DNA of 64,000 nucleotides from Bacteroidota bacterium (GCA_020161455.1 JAIUNZ010000002.1:1-64000), one strand, 5' to 3'. Numbered from the stretch's first letter, positions 1 through 9,780 are shown. The notes: a model not told the origin generated them from the letters alone. Program-made: numbers and translations.

Positions 1-3000
1 CTGCAATAGCAAATGATGGTAAAATACTATTATTTGCAGTAGCCATGTTTACAACAATTGGTGCACAACCTTCTGATAAAACTCCATTACAGTCTTCTAA
101 AACTCCGTTCCAACAGATCTCTGTTGCGCCAGGATAAATCATTTCGTTAGTATCGTCGCAGTCAGTATTGTTGGTAACATATCCTTCAACTAATGTACAC
201 GATTGAAGGGTTGCATTTGCATCTCCAAATCCATCTCCATCCGCATCTGCAAAATAGGTTATTTGATTTTCTAATGAAAGTGTAACCAGTTCTGAAGTTA
301 GCATATTGCAAGAATTTGTAACCTCTACATAGTAGTTTCCTGTGTCTGAAGACGTAGTTTCGGCAATGGTGTAGCTTGATGCTGTTTCGTCTAAAATTGC
401 AACATCGTCTTTATACCATTGATACGTTAAATCATCACCTTCAACTTCTATAGAAAAACTAGCTGTACTATTTAAACAAACTGTCTGCGAAACTGGAACA
501 GTAACTATCTGTGGTGCTATACATTCAGCAACAGTTATCCGATAACCACCAAATCCAGTTGTTTCAAAAGAAACTTCCCAACGGTTTAGCGTGGAATTCC
601 AGTTAATAAGATTGTCATCTGGATTAATCATGATTTGACTACCTGAATATGAGATTGGTAAACCTGTATTATCACTGGACTGACCACTTTTGAAAGCAAT
701 ACTTAAATTAGCTTTACCTGTTAAATCAGTTGGATTAGAAGGCAATTGATTAATAGGTGCAGGTGTTTGAGCATTGAAAGTATCAAAGTCTGCTTGCGAA
801 AAGTACAACGTAAGTAAACCTGTTGCCGTAGTCGGATTATTATCGGGATAGATTTCATAATTCTTTTTTACATAATCTACGGGTTGTTCGTTAGCTATCC
901 ATTGTTTTACAGCTACATTCCCTTGCACTGGTGATTCTCCCGCAGAAGTAACCGACGCAAGTAAATTTAGGTTCACATCACAATGGCATACTTGTGTGGA
1001 AGGATAAATTTGAATTTCGCTCATAAAAGCATTAGAAAGTCCATTATCGATTACTATTTTATTGGTTTCTCTGCAATTCCCTAAACTCCATAATTCTTTA
1101 CCAATAGCGACATCATTTTGTTCATAATTTTGCACTGTAAAGTACAAACGTCCGTCTACTGCTGTTAATTGCTCTGGAATCGAACCTACAGAACCTTCAT
1201 TAATATCCTTTACCAATAATGTGCCTTGAACCGTACCATCACTTCTCCACAATTCACTACCAGTGTTTCCAACATTTGCTGTAAAATATAAAACACCATT
1301 TACATTAGTTAAATTAGCAACGTTACTGTTGGTTCCAACTAATGTTGTAGTCACCAATTGTGTACCAGTTTCGGTTCCATTTGTTTTGAATAGTTTTCTT
1401 CCCGCTAATGAACTTGGTTCTGCAGCAAAATACAGTTCACCATTCATTTCAATCAATTGTTGAGGGAAAGAACTTCCTGAAGTAGGAAATAAATTGGTTA
1501 CCATAACAGTTCCTTCTTCTGTTCCATCCGATTTCCATAACTCAACTCCATTTGTTCCGTCGGTAGCCGCAAAGTAAAGAAGTCCGTTATAACTATATAG
1601 TTCTCTTGGAAAAGAACCAATAGTTCCAACAACAATATCTTTTACCAAATGCGTTCCAACTTCAGTACCATCACTTACCCACAATTCTTCGCCATTCTCA
1701 CTGGTTTGTGCTACAAAAAACAACTGATTACCTACTTTTGTTAAATAAGACGGATGAGATGAGCCGCTGCCAACTGCTATGTCTTTTAGTAATACTGTGC
1801 CTCCAAGTGTCCCATCACTTTTCCACAATTCGCGACCATTTGTACCATTGTTTGCATTAAAATAAAAAGCATCATTAACCGTCGTTAGAAACAAAGGTGT
1901 GGAACTACCCAATCCAGCATAGATATCTTTTATCAAAACAGTTCCTGTTGCTGTGCCATCCGTTCGCCATAATTCAATTACTCCATTTGCAAAATTCGAA
2001 CCCGCTTGAAAATAAAGTAATCCATTTAAAATAGTATAGTTTGATGGAAAGGAACCACCAACACCGCCATTGACATCTTTTACCATATAAGTTCCGGCAG
2101 TAGTACCATCGCTTCGCCATAATTCTCGCCCATTGCTTCCATCAATAGCTGAAAAATATAACAATCCATTATATTCAAAAAAATCTTCAGGAGAGGAGCT
2201 ACCATTTCCAACGATAATGTCTTTTACCAATACTGTAGTTTCAAGTGCTCCATTGCTTTTCCAAAGTTCGCGTCCTTCATTTTCAGTAATAGCCGAAAAG
2301 AAAAGTGTGCCATTAATGTCAATCATTTCTTTTGGATCAGAACTCACATTAGGCTGACTGCTGGCATAAATATCTTTGACCAAATAAGGTGTTTGAATTT
2401 CAGGTGTCAAGCTATTGGGTGTAGTAACCACACACGGCAAACCATAAGGATGCCAACCACCATCAATTTGCAAAGCAACTTCTATAGAATAGGATGTGTT
2501 ATAAGTAGCAAAACTGGTTTCGGTTAATTGAAAGGTAGTACTGTTTTTAACTAAGACTTGTTCTTCATTAGTACTCAAATTGGTTATTTTAAAAGAATAC
2601 GACGTAATAGACGCACCCTCTAATTCGCTTTCAGATGGGTTTTGTGCAAAAACGATGCTATTTAAACCTTGTAAACTTTGACCACAAAAAGAAGGGTCAA
2701 TTTGAGTTTTGATGCTTTCGCCACCGTTTATTCTTGCTATAAAATCTATTGTATTTGAATTGTAAATCCATAAATCACCACCAATAAGTATTTTGTTGTT
2801 AGGCTGTACTGCAATAGACCTTACTGTACTTAAAGCTCCTTGTCCAATACTATTAAAATCGAAATCATAAGTACCGTCTTGATTTAATCGTAAAAAATCA
2901 GACCTAATCATTATACTTGGATATGGATCTATATAAAATATACAGTTAAAATCTCCACCTACTAAAATTTTGCCATCAGGTTGTAAAACAATACTATAAA

Positions 3001-3910
3001 CATAATCACCCACAGCGGTAGTAGCCAATTCTAAACTATTAAAATCTTCATCTAAAGAACCGTTTGAATTCAACCGAGCTATTTTTTTTTTGAAAACTTC
3101 ATTAACAGTACCAAAGCCACCTCCTATTAAAATTTTTCCGTCGGGCTGTAAAGCAATTGTTTCAACACCGCCATTATCAACCCCATTTCCAATGTTAAAA
3201 CTGGCATCAAATGAACCATTTGAATTAAGACGGGCAATCTTTTTGCTATTTTCACCATCAAAAGTGGTGAAATAACCTCCAACAAGAATTTTACCATCAG
3301 GTTGCAGAACAATACTCTCAACACGACCATCCGCTCCATCACCAGGATTAAAACTAGTATCCAAAGTTCCATCTGCTCTCAATCGAGCTATCCTGTTGCT
3401 ACTTACGCCATCATAACTAGTAAAAGAACCGCCTATAAGTATTCTTCCGTTATTTAAACCATTAGTTATTAAAGATATAGTATTGACTTCAGAATTAGCT
3501 CCGACTCCAGGATTAAATAGCATATCTAAAGAACCATCTGAATTTAATCGAGAAATTCGATTTCTACTCACACCGTTGTAAGTGGTAAAATCTCCACCAA
3601 TAAGCATTTTACCATCAGGTTGCAAAACTATAGTATTTACTCTACCATCAAGACCTGTACCCGAATCAAAACTTGGATCCACAGTACCGTCTGCGTTGAC
3701 TCTAACAACTTTGTCAATAAAGACTCCTTGGGAAACAATACGGCGATAGGGCACTATGATTTTTCCGTCAGGTTGTAAAGCCATGCTAAATACTTTTCCG
3801 CTATTAGGCAAACTAGATGCTAAAGTAAAAGACAAATCCAAACTACCCGGTTGTGCCATTGCAAGAAAAGAGCAAATTAGTAAACAAATAATTAAATAAT
3901 GTTTTTTCAT
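1..3910 (-). CDS. Giant secreted repeat protein (delta-60 and ELW-SDGT repeats, Ig-like, MopE motif), 3' end outside window
   Basis: The frame is open from the ATG at 3910 to the window edge (about 1,303 codons), and I checked it for frame at several points. It begins with a signal peptide (MKKHYLIICLLICSFLAMAQ). Next come seven delta-60 type repeats (LQPDGKILIGG and variants, with R/N-L-N-x-D/N-G-S-x-D linkers) over roughly residues 20-390. About eight repeats of the form ELWKSDGT-x-x-GT-x-LVKDI follow, over roughly residues 500-930. An Ig-like segment (QWYKDDVAI) and a MopE-like acidic motif (DADGDGFGD, DCDD) lie near the 3' side. Such mosaics are exported surface or adhesion proteins in Flavobacteria, usually through the type IX system. 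The C-terminal sorting domain would lie beyond the window and is not seen. The ligand is unknown. Confidence 0.88.
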   Translation of the reverse strand, partial: MKKHYLIICLLICSFLAMAQPGSLDLSFTLASSLPNSGKVFSMALQPDGKIIVPYRRIVSQGVFIDKVVRVNADGTVDPSFDSGTGLDGRVNTIVLQPDGKMLIGGDFTTYNGVSRNRISRLNSDGSLDMLFNPGVGANSEVNTISLITNGLNNGRILIGGSFTSYDGVSSNRIARLRADGTLDTSFNPGDGADGRVESIVLQPDGKILVGGYFTTFDGENSKKIARLNSNGSFDASFNIGNGVDNGGVETIALQPDGKILIGGGFGTVNEVFKKKIARLNSNGSLDEDFNSLELATTAVGDYVYSIVLQPDGKILVGGDFNCIFYIDPYPSIMIRSDFLRLNQDGTYDFDFNSIGQGALSTVRSIAVQPNNKILIGGDLWIYNSNTIDFIARINGGESIKTQIDPSFCGQSLQGLNSIVFAQNPSESELEGASITSYSFKITNLSTNEEQVLVKNSTTFQLTETSFATYNTSYSIEVALQIDGGWHPYGLPCVVTTPNSLTPEIQTPYLVKDIYASSQPNVSSDPKEMIDINGTLFFSAITENEGRELWKSNGALETTVLVKDIIVGNGSSSPEDFFEYNGLLYFSAIDGSNGRELWRSDGTTAGTYMVKDVNGGVGGSFPSNYTILNGLLYFQAGSNFANGVIELWRTDGTATGTVLIKDIYAGLGSSTPLFLTTVNDAFYFNANNGTNGRELWKSDGTLGGTVLLKDIAVGSGSSHPSYLTKVGNQLFFVAQTSENGEELWVSDGTEVGTHLVKDIVVGTIGSFPRELYSYNGLLYFAATDGTNGVELWKSDGTEEGTVMVTNLFPTSGSSFPQQLIEMNGELYFAAEPSSLAGRKLFKTNGTETGTQLVTTTLVGTNSNVANLTNVNGVLYFTANVGNTGSELWRSDGTVQGTLLVKDINEGSVGSIPEQLTAVDGRLYFTVQNYEQNDVAIGKELWSLGNCRETNKIVIDNGLSNAFMSEIQIYPSTQVCHCDVNLNLLASVTSAGESPVQGNVAVKQWIANEQPVDYVKKNYEIYPDNNPTTATGLLTLYFSQADFDTFNAQTPAPINQLPSNPTDLTGKANLSIAFKSGQSSDNTGLPISYSGSQIMINPDDNLINWNSTLNRWEVSFETTGFGGYRITVAECIAPQIVTVPVSQTVCLNSTASFSIEVEGDDLTYQWYKDDVAILDETASSYTIAETTSSDTGNYYVEVTNSCNMLTSELVTLSLENQITYFADADGDGFGDANATLQSCTLVEGYVTNNTDCDDTNEMIYPGATEICWNGVLEDCNGVLSEGCAPIVVNMATANNSILPSFAIA

Positions 3911-3958
3911 AATTGTAAAATTTAAAATTGTTGTTGTTTAGCAGCATTAAATATTAAA

Positions 3959-4016
3959 TACTTCTTCGATTTTAAAGTTGAACCACTAACAACTTTAAAA
4001 TCATATGAAAGAAGTA
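3959..4016. repeat. Large imperfect inverted repeat (hairpin) in a 331 bp gene-free gap
   Basis: The gap at 3911-4241 holds two inverted repeats and no gene that I can support. The larger pairs TACTTCTTCGATTTTAAAG (from 3959) with CTTTAAAATCATATGAAAG and GAAGTA (to 4016), with an 11-base loop and a few unpaired bases on the right arm. A second pairs TTTAAATGAT (4097-4106) with ATCATTTAAA (4122-4131). They lie downstream of the response regulator gene and upstream of the giant repeat protein, both on the minus strand. They may terminate the former. No clear T run follows, so the role is inferred. Confidence 0.5.
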
Positions 4017-4241
4017 AAGAACCATTAGTTATAGGTTCGATACAATATAATTATTGGCAAATCTCTTAGCATAACACCACCTTTTTGAATACACTTTTTA
4101 AATGATAATGATAGGGTTTACATCATTTAAAATGATTGTTTTGAACCATTTACAAATATGATTATTCTGGCAGTACTATATCTAATACTTTCGGGTGATT
4201 TTTTGAAGAAAAAATAGAATTGATAAAGGGAAAGAAAAAAA

Positions 4242-4841
4242 TTAACTAAAAACTTTAGTTATTAGTTCGGTTCTTGATTTTACATCGAGTTTGGAAAAAA
4301 TGTTTTTCAAGTGGGTTTTAACAGTATTCATGCTTACAAAAAGACTGTTCGCAATTTCAATATTTGATTTGCCGTTACACAGTTCTATGATCATTTCATA
4401 CTCTCTTTGTGTTAACTCTGCAGTTACCATTTTATTGATTTGTTTGAGGTTAGGCATTTCTGGTTTGTGTAGTCGAGCAGCAATATCGAGTCCTAACTCT
4501 ATTTGAATAATAATATCTCGGTTTCTAAACGGTTTGGTTAAATACCCCGATGGTTTAGTCAATTTTACTTGTGCTACTATTTGCGCATCCGAAAAAGAAG
4601 TGATGTAACTAAATGGAATAAAGTATTCTTCTGATAAGCGTTTGCCTATTTCTAATCCGTCATTGCTATTGCCCAATTGAATGTCTAACAACACATAATC
4701 CACTTTTTTTTCCTCTAAAACAGTAATGGCATCCTCTAAAGAATAAGCTATACCGGCTACCTCTATTTTGTTTTCCAAACAGGTTTGCTTAATGTCTTCG
4801 GCAATTAATGGCTCATCTTCTACAATTAAAACGGCTATCAT
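4242..4841 (-). CDS. Response regulator, REC domain plus LuxR-type HTH
   Basis: This 199-residue protein is a NarL/FixJ-type transcription regulator. The receiver domain spans residues 1-120 with acidic residues E8-D9, the phosphoacceptor D53 (YVLLDIQLG) and K103 (YLTKPF). A LuxR-type helix-turn-helix follows at about 137-195 (LTQREYEMI, NTVKTHLKNIFSKL). Its start overlaps the stop of the histidine kinase gene by 4 bp, so the two are almost certainly co-transcribed and form a cognate pair. Target genes are unknown. The neighbouring secreted repeat protein is a possible target by position only. Confidence 0.93.
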   Translation of the reverse strand: MIAVLIVEDEPLIAEDIKQTCLENKIEVAGIAYSLEDAITVLEEKKVDYVLLDIQLGNSNDGLEIGKRLSEEYFIPFSYITSFSDAQIVAQVKLTKPSGYLTKPFRNRDIIIQIELGLDIAARLHKPEMPNLKQINKMVTAELTQREYEMIIELCNGKSNIEIANSLFVSMNTVKTHLKNIFSKLDVKSRTELITKVFS

Positions 4842-6571
4842 AAAGTTGGAATTATGAGTTTGATTTTAGTACCATTTGTATTCTCTATGGAGAGTTTACT
4901 TTTTAATTTTTCACTGAATATTGTTATTAACTTCATGCCAATTGAATCGGTTTCTTTTTCGTGCCAATTACTAGCAATCCCTTGACCATTATCGGCAACT
5001 TCAAGTTCAATTTCATTCGTGTTAGCATATTTAAGCGTAATGCTTATCTCAGCCTCAGACGCTTCATGAAAGGCATGTTTCATGGCATTTGAAATAAGTT
5101 CGTTTACGATAAGACCAATAGGGATAAGCTTATCAATGTCAACTTCAATTTTTTCTAATTCGGTGTTTAATTTAACCGTAGCATAGTTTAGTTTATAATT
5201 ATCAAAAAGTTGATGGCTTAATTTGAATAAATACTCATCCAAAGAAATGTTTTTTAGGTTGGCGTGTGGATATAAATTATTATGAATGAGTGACATTGCT
5301 ATTAGTCTATCCGAACCTTCTTCTAATATTTTCTTAGAGTCTGGGTCAGTTACTTTTCTAACATGCATGTTGAGCAAACTAGAAACCACCTGTAGATTGT
5401 TTTTTACTCGATGATGAATTTCGCGAAGTAGAGATTCTTTTTCATCAAGCGATTTTTGTAGTTTACGTCTGCTTTTTAAAAGTTTTAAACGGGTGATAAT
5501 GAATAGTAACAACAATACTATGATAATGATGATAAAAAAAACCAATCCATAAATAATTTGGTTTTTATGGTCAATGGTAGTTTTTTGTTGTATTATTTTT
5601 TCTTCTTTGAGTTTGGTTTTAAATTGTGTTTCTAAGGTAGCAAATTCGGCTTGCTTGGTCTCATTAAAAACGGTGTCTTTGTAGGCCAAACTCTTTTCGT
5701 AGTAAAAATAGGCACTATCGGGAATTTTACTTTTCCTGAACGTTTGCGCCATTAACTCATAATTGATAAGTGTCCATTTGTTGAATTGATTGGCTTTGGT
5801 AATGACTAAACTTTTGTGAAGATAGGATAGTGCTTCTTGGTTTTTACCCGTTTCCAACAAGGCATGTCCCATTTTTTGTAACGAAAGTGAATACGAATCT
5901 AAATCATCCTCTGGAATACTTCTCTTTAAAGAAAGCTCTAATTGTTTTATTGCTTCATCCAATCTGTTGGTGTAAATGTAGATGGTTCCTATAACTCTGT
6001 TACAGTATCCAGCGTAACTTGGGTTATTGTCTTGAAGATAGGTTTTTTCTAATAATAGGAATTGTTTTTCGGCTTCAGTATAATTTTCTAAATCAAAATT
6101 AATGGTTGCCAAATTGTACAAAACATTGGTCTGCCAATCTTTATCGTCAATTTCTACAAATAACTGATAAGCAATATCAAAATACTCTTTCGCTTTTTTG
6201 TATTCTTGGGATTGATAAAGACAACCGCCTAGATTATTTAAAACAATACCTTGTTGCCATTTGTCTTTTGATTTTTTGGCATAATCATAGGCTTTTAAAT
6301 AGTTGGTGACGGCATCGGTATAATTTGAGTTTGCAAAAAATAGCGTAGCTTTTGCATTAAAATATTTTGAATAAAACTCGGGTTTGTTTTTTTCTTTGGC
6401 AAATTCTTCCAACCACTTTAATGTGGTTTTTGCTTGTTTTGTATCATTCCAAACCAATTGAAAAAATTCTTTGTTTTTCTTATCAAATTCTTCTTTTGGC
6501 GTTTGTGCGACAAATGTACCAACACAAAACTGAAATATCAATAAAAAGAGGGTTGTTTTTTTTAATAGCAT
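4838..6571 (-). CDS. TPR-containing sensor histidine kinase (HisKA_2 type)
   Basis: The order is an N-terminal signal sequence (MLLKKTTLFLLIFQF), a periplasmic run of TPR-like helical repeats to about residue 310, a coiled segment, one membrane helix (GLVFFIIIIIVLLLLFIIT), a HisKA_2 dimerisation box with the phosphorylated His in REIHHRVKNNLQVV (about residue 384), and a HATPase domain (NELISNAMKHAF, DNGQGI). I prefer the ATG at 6571. An in-frame ATG at 6604 exists, but it lies only a few bases after a promoter-like TAACTTTA (6609-6616, minus strand) and would put eleven extra residues before the signal peptide. The gene overlaps the response regulator by 4 bp. The signal sensed is unknown. 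Confidence 0.92.
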   Translation of the reverse strand: MLLKKTTLFLLIFQFCVGTFVAQTPKEEFDKKNKEFFQLVWNDTKQAKTTLKWLEEFAKEKNKPEFYSKYFNAKATLFFANSNYTDAVTNYLKAYDYAKKSKDKWQQGIVLNNLGGCLYQSQEYKKAKEYFDIAYQLFVEIDDKDWQTNVLYNLATINFDLENYTEAEKQFLLLEKTYLQDNNPSYAGYCNRVIGTIYIYTNRLDEAIKQLELSLKRSIPEDDLDSYSLSLQKMGHALLETGKNQEALSYLHKSLVITKANQFNKWTLINYELMAQTFRKSKIPDSAYFYYEKSLAYKDTVFNETKQAEFATLETQFKTKLKEEKIIQQKTTIDHKNQIIYGLVFFIIIIIVLLLLFIITRLKLLKSRRKLQKSLDEKESLLREIHHRVKNNLQVVSSLLNMHVRKVTDPDSKKILEEGSDRLIAMSLIHNNLYPHANLKNISLDEYLFKLSHQLFDNYKLNYATVKLNTELEKIEVDIDKLIPIGLIVNELISNAMKHAFHEASEAEISITLKYANTNEIELEVADNGQGIASNWHEKETDSIGMKLITIFSEKLKSKLSIENTNGTKIKLIIPTL

Positions 6572-6728
6572 GGATGATAGTGTGTGTGGCATTTTTAGAA
6601 TCAAAAAGTAAAGTTACATTTTTATTTTAATTTTAAATAGTCTCAATAATAAACCTACATTTAACAAAACCCTAATATAAAAACATTGAAACTTTCTTAA
6701 TTTTATAGAAATTAAAAAAGACTTTAGT

Positions 6729-7142
6729 ATGAAAAGAACAGCAACTGCCGTTTGGAGCGGCACTGGAAAAGACGGAAACGGAAACTTAACCACACAAAGC
6801 GGCGTATTAAAAGCGACACAATATTCGTTTGGTTCCCGATTTGAAGAAGGCATTGGTACGAATCCTGAGGAACTAATAGCAGCAGCACATGCCGGTTGTT
6901 TAACGATGAAGTTGGCGTTTAATCTTCAAACGGAAGGTTTTGCGGCTACGGAATTGAAAACTATTGGACAAATAGTTTTAGAAGATGGCAGGATCACCCA
7001 ATCTAACTTAACGTTAACAGCAAGAGTAGATGGCATTTCGGAAGCGCAGTTTGCCGATTTAGTAAAAGATGCTGAAGAAAATTGTCCCATCTCGAAATTA
7101 TTGAACACTACTATTTCGGTTACGCATACTTTGAATGCCTGA
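6729..7142 (+). CDS. OsmC family peroxiredoxin-like protein
   Basis: This 137-residue protein matches the OsmC family in length and layout. It has the N-terminal strand region (AVWSGTGKDGNGNL), the loop NPEELIAAAHAGC carrying the first redox Cys (C57), and the second Cys (C119) in ENCPISKLL. OsmC proteins reduce organic hydroperoxides with this Cys pair in the cytoplasm. It stands alone on the plus strand, divergent from the histidine kinase gene and followed by a strong terminator. Confidence 0.93.
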   Translation: MKRTATAVWSGTGKDGNGNLTTQSGVLKATQYSFGSRFEEGIGTNPEELIAAAHAGCLTMKLAFNLQTEGFAATELKTIGQIVLEDGRITQSNLTLTARVDGISEAQFADLVKDAEENCPISKLLNTTISVTHTLNA

Positions 7143-7169
7143 GTAAGGTTTCGGTTTTTACGTTATATG

Positions 7170-7207
7170 AAAAACAGCAAGTCATTTGGGTTTGCTGTTT
7201 TTTTTTG
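7170..7207 (+). terminator. Rho-independent terminator after the OsmC gene
   Basis: AAAACAGCAA (7171-7180) pairs with TTTGCTGTTT (7191-7200) around a ten-base loop, followed by an unbroken T run to 7206. It ends the OsmC gene on the plus strand. Confidence 0.85.
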
Positions 7208-7238
7208 TGAATTTATTTATTAATACCTAATTAAAGTG

Positions 7239-7829
7239 TCATCGCTTTAACCATCCGGTAACACTCATTCTACGCGCATGGGTTACCAATACTTCATGTT
7301 CGAGTTGGTCACTTTTAAAGAACACCATTTTCCCTTGAGTAGGCGAAATGGTTTGGTTGGCATCCGTTTGATATATCTGTAGTTCGCCACCGTGTTGGGT
7401 TTCCCAATTAGGGTTTAGGTAGCTAATCATTGAGAATTGTCGGCTGGCGTTGTCTTTGAATTGGTCTAAATGTTTTTTGTAGAAATCGCCTGTTTCGTAG
7501 AGCGAGTAATGGAATTCGTAGTCGGTGATGCCCGCATAGCAGCTTTGGTTTAGATATAGCACAAAGGCATCAATCTTTGCAAAAAAAGCATCTTCATGAA
7601 TGTTGTTGTGTTTTTTATCGAGCCAATAAATAGTATCACGGCGCACCATGGCGTTTTGTTGAAGCTTGTTGTCGTTGCCAATGCCTGCTTGTTGCAGCAG
7701 TTCGTTGGCTTCGAGCATAAGGATATTGTCAACCAAATGTTCACACAAGGCTACACTTAAAAAATTGGTGGCGATGCCTACATTGTTTTCAATATAACTG
7801 GCAATCAAGGTTTCAAAACTGGCTTCCAT
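7239..7829 (-). CDS. 2OG-Fe(II) oxygenase (prolyl 4-hydroxylase-like)
   Basis: This is a complete 196-residue protein. The double-stranded beta-helix iron site is visible as H120-x-D122 (YKKHLDQF) and H178 (LEHEV). R187 (ARRMSVTGW) is placed to bind 2-oxoglutarate. The pattern HGGELQIY and the tail SVTGWL are typical of prolyl-hydroxylase-like SKL1/P4Hc-type enzymes. The substrate is unknown. The 5' part (minus-strand start side) is duplicated 1,951 bp away as a broken copy. Confidence 0.88.
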   Translation of the reverse strand: MEASFETLIASYIENNVGIATNFLSVALCEHLVDNILMLEANELLQQAGIGNDNKLQQNAMVRRDTIYWLDKKHNNIHEDAFFAKIDAFVLYLNQSCYAGITDYEFHYSLYETGDFYKKHLDQFKDNASRQFSMISYLNPNWETQHGGELQIYQTDANQTISPTQGKMVFFKSDQLEHEVLVTHARRMSVTGWLKR

Positions 7830-7880
7830 CCTACTTCATTACCTGATATGACAAGTATTGGGTGAAGGTAGATGAATAAA
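7471..7880. repeat. Direct repeat copy 1 (410 bp)
   Basis: This block covers the 5' two-thirds of the oxygenase gene plus 51 bp upstream of its start. It recurs at 9422-9831 in the same orientation. By eye there are seven mismatches, all between about 7489 and 7556. The remaining 320 or so bases are identical. Confidence 0.93.
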
Positions 7881-7994
7881 CGTTAGGAAGTGGTTTTTAT
7901 TTGTAAAATACTAAAACTTTTTGACAACCTCATTGTTTGTGTTAATTTTTCATTTCATTCAAAATATTTTGTTTTTTCTAATATTGAAAAATAA

Positions 7995-8002
7995 TACCTT
8001 TG
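7995..8002 (+). promoter_or_regulatory. Bacteroidota -7 box for the repeat lipoprotein
   Basis: TACCTTTG fits the consensus TAnnTTTG and lies 36 bp before the lipoprotein ATG. A TTTTG upstream, ending at 7971, is a possible -33 box with rather long spacing. Confidence 0.6.
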
Positions 8003-8037
8003 TGAAACGAACTAAAACTTAAAATAAAAGAGAACGT

Positions 8038-9381
8038 ATGAGAACAACTAATTTTATGTCTTTATTATTTCTACTTACTATTGGTTTAACAAGTAGTTGC
8101 GGAAGTGATGGCGGGAGTGGTGATGGTAATAATCCTCCTGGTAATCCACCTTCATCTATTGAATGGCAAAAAGCTATAGGTGGAACCCAAAGTGACTATG
8201 GACAAACTGTAACCCAAACGAATGATGGTGGTTACATCGTTGCAGGGTATTCACAATCTACTAATGGTGATGTTGAAGGGCATCATGGGCCATATTATTT
8301 TAATGATATATGGGTAGTGAAATTTAATGGAGATGGTTTAGTTCAGTGGAAAAAGTCAATTGGAGGTTCTGGAGAAGATAGAGCTTACGCTATAAAGCAA
8401 ACCACTGATGGTGGGTATATAATTGTTGGAACGGCTAACTCGTCAGATGGTGATGTTTTGGGTGGTCAAGTTACTGGAGCAAGTGGATGGGTTGTAAAAC
8501 TTACTAGTTCCGGAAACATTGATTGGCAAAAAACATATGATTATGATGGCGGTAGTAATGAAATATTATATGCTGTAGTTCAAACATCTGATGGTGGATA
8601 TACCGTTGCAGGATATTCAGAACATGGGAACGGAATAGGTGCTAGTTTTTGGATACTTAAATTAAATGCAACTGGAGTAACCGTATGGGAGAAATTTTAT
8701 GGTGGAGGAAATGATGATAGAGCTTTTTCACTTAATAAATGTTTAGATGGTGGATATATTGTAGTAGGCAGAACAAGTTCAAATGACGGAAATGTTACTG
8801 GGAATCATGGTGACTTTGATTGGTGGGTAATAAAATTAAGCAGTGGTGGTGATTTGGAATGGCAAAAAGCATTTGGAGGTTCTGGAATGGATGAGGCTTA
8901 TGCTGTTGATCAAACTTCAGACGGTGGCTATATCATTGGTGGATGGACTGGCTCGGCTGATGGAAATGTGACGGATTATAATGGAAATGGAGATTTTTGG
9001 ATTGTTAAGTTAAATAGTTCTGGGAGCATGGTTTGGCAGAAAGCCTATGGTGGAACAAGCGTGGAAAAAGCCTATGCTATTCAACAAACCTCTGATGATA
9101 AATATATCATGGCTGGGTATGCTTCTTCTAGTGATGGATTTGTTACAGGAAATCATGGAAGTGATGATTTTTGGCTTGTTAAATTAGATGGTTCTGGAGA
9201 TTTAATTTGGCAAAAAACGCTAGGTGGTTCTGGATTAGACCAAGCCAAATCAATTGAGCAAACAAACAATGGCGGTTATATTATTGCTGGTGTTACATCA
9301 TCTGATGATGGTGATGTCATCGGGAATACTGATGAAGTTAATGTTGATTATTGGGTTGTAAAATTGACTGGAAATAATTAG
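8038..9381 (+). CDS. Lipoprotein built of about seven WxK-GG / DGGYI repeats
   Basis: This 447-residue protein has a lipoprotein signal (MRTTNFMSLLFLLTIGLTSSC) with the acylated Cys at 21, followed by a Gly/Ser/Asp/Pro-rich linker. The rest is about seven repeats of roughly 55-60 residues. Each reads W-Q-K-x-x-GG, D-x-A-x-x-I/V-x-QT-x-DGGYI-x-x-G, then NGDV and DFWIVKL. The unit length and pattern suggest a beta-propeller, which is an inference. Similar repeats occur in secreted Bacteroidota and marine bacterial proteins, but I know no defined function. The gene sits between the two 410 bp direct repeats. Confidence 0.85.
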   Translation: MRTTNFMSLLFLLTIGLTSSCGSDGGSGDGNNPPGNPPSSIEWQKAIGGTQSDYGQTVTQTNDGGYIVAGYSQSTNGDVEGHHGPYYFNDIWVVKFNGDGLVQWKKSIGGSGEDRAYAIKQTTDGGYIIVGTANSSDGDVLGGQVTGASGWVVKLTSSGNIDWQKTYDYDGGSNEILYAVVQTSDGGYTVAGYSEHGNGIGASFWILKLNATGVTVWEKFYGGGNDDRAFSLNKCLDGGYIVVGRTSSNDGNVTGNHGDFDWWVIKLSSGGDLEWQKAFGGSGMDEAYAVDQTSDGGYIIGGWTGSADGNVTDYNGNGDFWIVKLNSSGSMVWQKAYGGTSVEKAYAIQQTSDDKYIMAGYASSSDGFVTGNHGSDDFWLVKLDGSGDLIWQKTLGGSGLDQAKSIEQTNNGGYIIAGVTSSDDGDVIGNTDEVNVDYWVVKLTGNN

Positions 9382-9421
9382 TTTAAAATAGAAAACATAA
9401 AAAAGATCTTGTATGGAAAGG

Positions 9422-9780
9422 TGTTTTTTGTAGAAATCGTCTGTTTCGTAGAGCGAGTAATGGAATTCGTAATCCATGATGCCAGCATAGCAGCTTTGGT
9501 TTAGGTAAAGCACAAAGGCATCAATCTTTGCAAAAAAAGCATCTTCATGAATGTTGTTGTGTTTTTTATCGAGCCAATAAATAGTATCACGGCGCACCAT
9601 GGCGTTTTGTTGAAGCTTGTTGTCGTTGCCAATGCCTGCTTGTTGCAGCAGTTCGTTGGCTTCGAGCATAAGGATATTGTCAACCAAATGTTCACACAAG
9701 GCTACACTTAAAAAATTGGTGGCGATGCCTACATTGTTTTCAATATAACTGGCAATCAAGGTTTCAAAACTGGCTTCCAT
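9422..9780 (-). pseudogene. 5' fragment of a duplicated 2OG-Fe(II) oxygenase gene
   Basis: From the ATG at 9780 the first 120 codons match the intact oxygenase at 7239-7829 almost exactly. The match ends just after H120, and the frame then runs into sequence antisense to the lipoprotein gene 3' end (technically open to 9298). D122, H178, R187 and the C-terminal half are absent, so the product cannot bind iron as an oxygenase. It is a remnant of duplication. Confidence 0.88.

Noticed and set aside
9298..9421. C-terminal part of the open frame continuing the broken oxygenase copy
   Set aside because: It is antisense to the lipoprotein gene and has no similarity to oxygenases. The gene relic ends at 9422.
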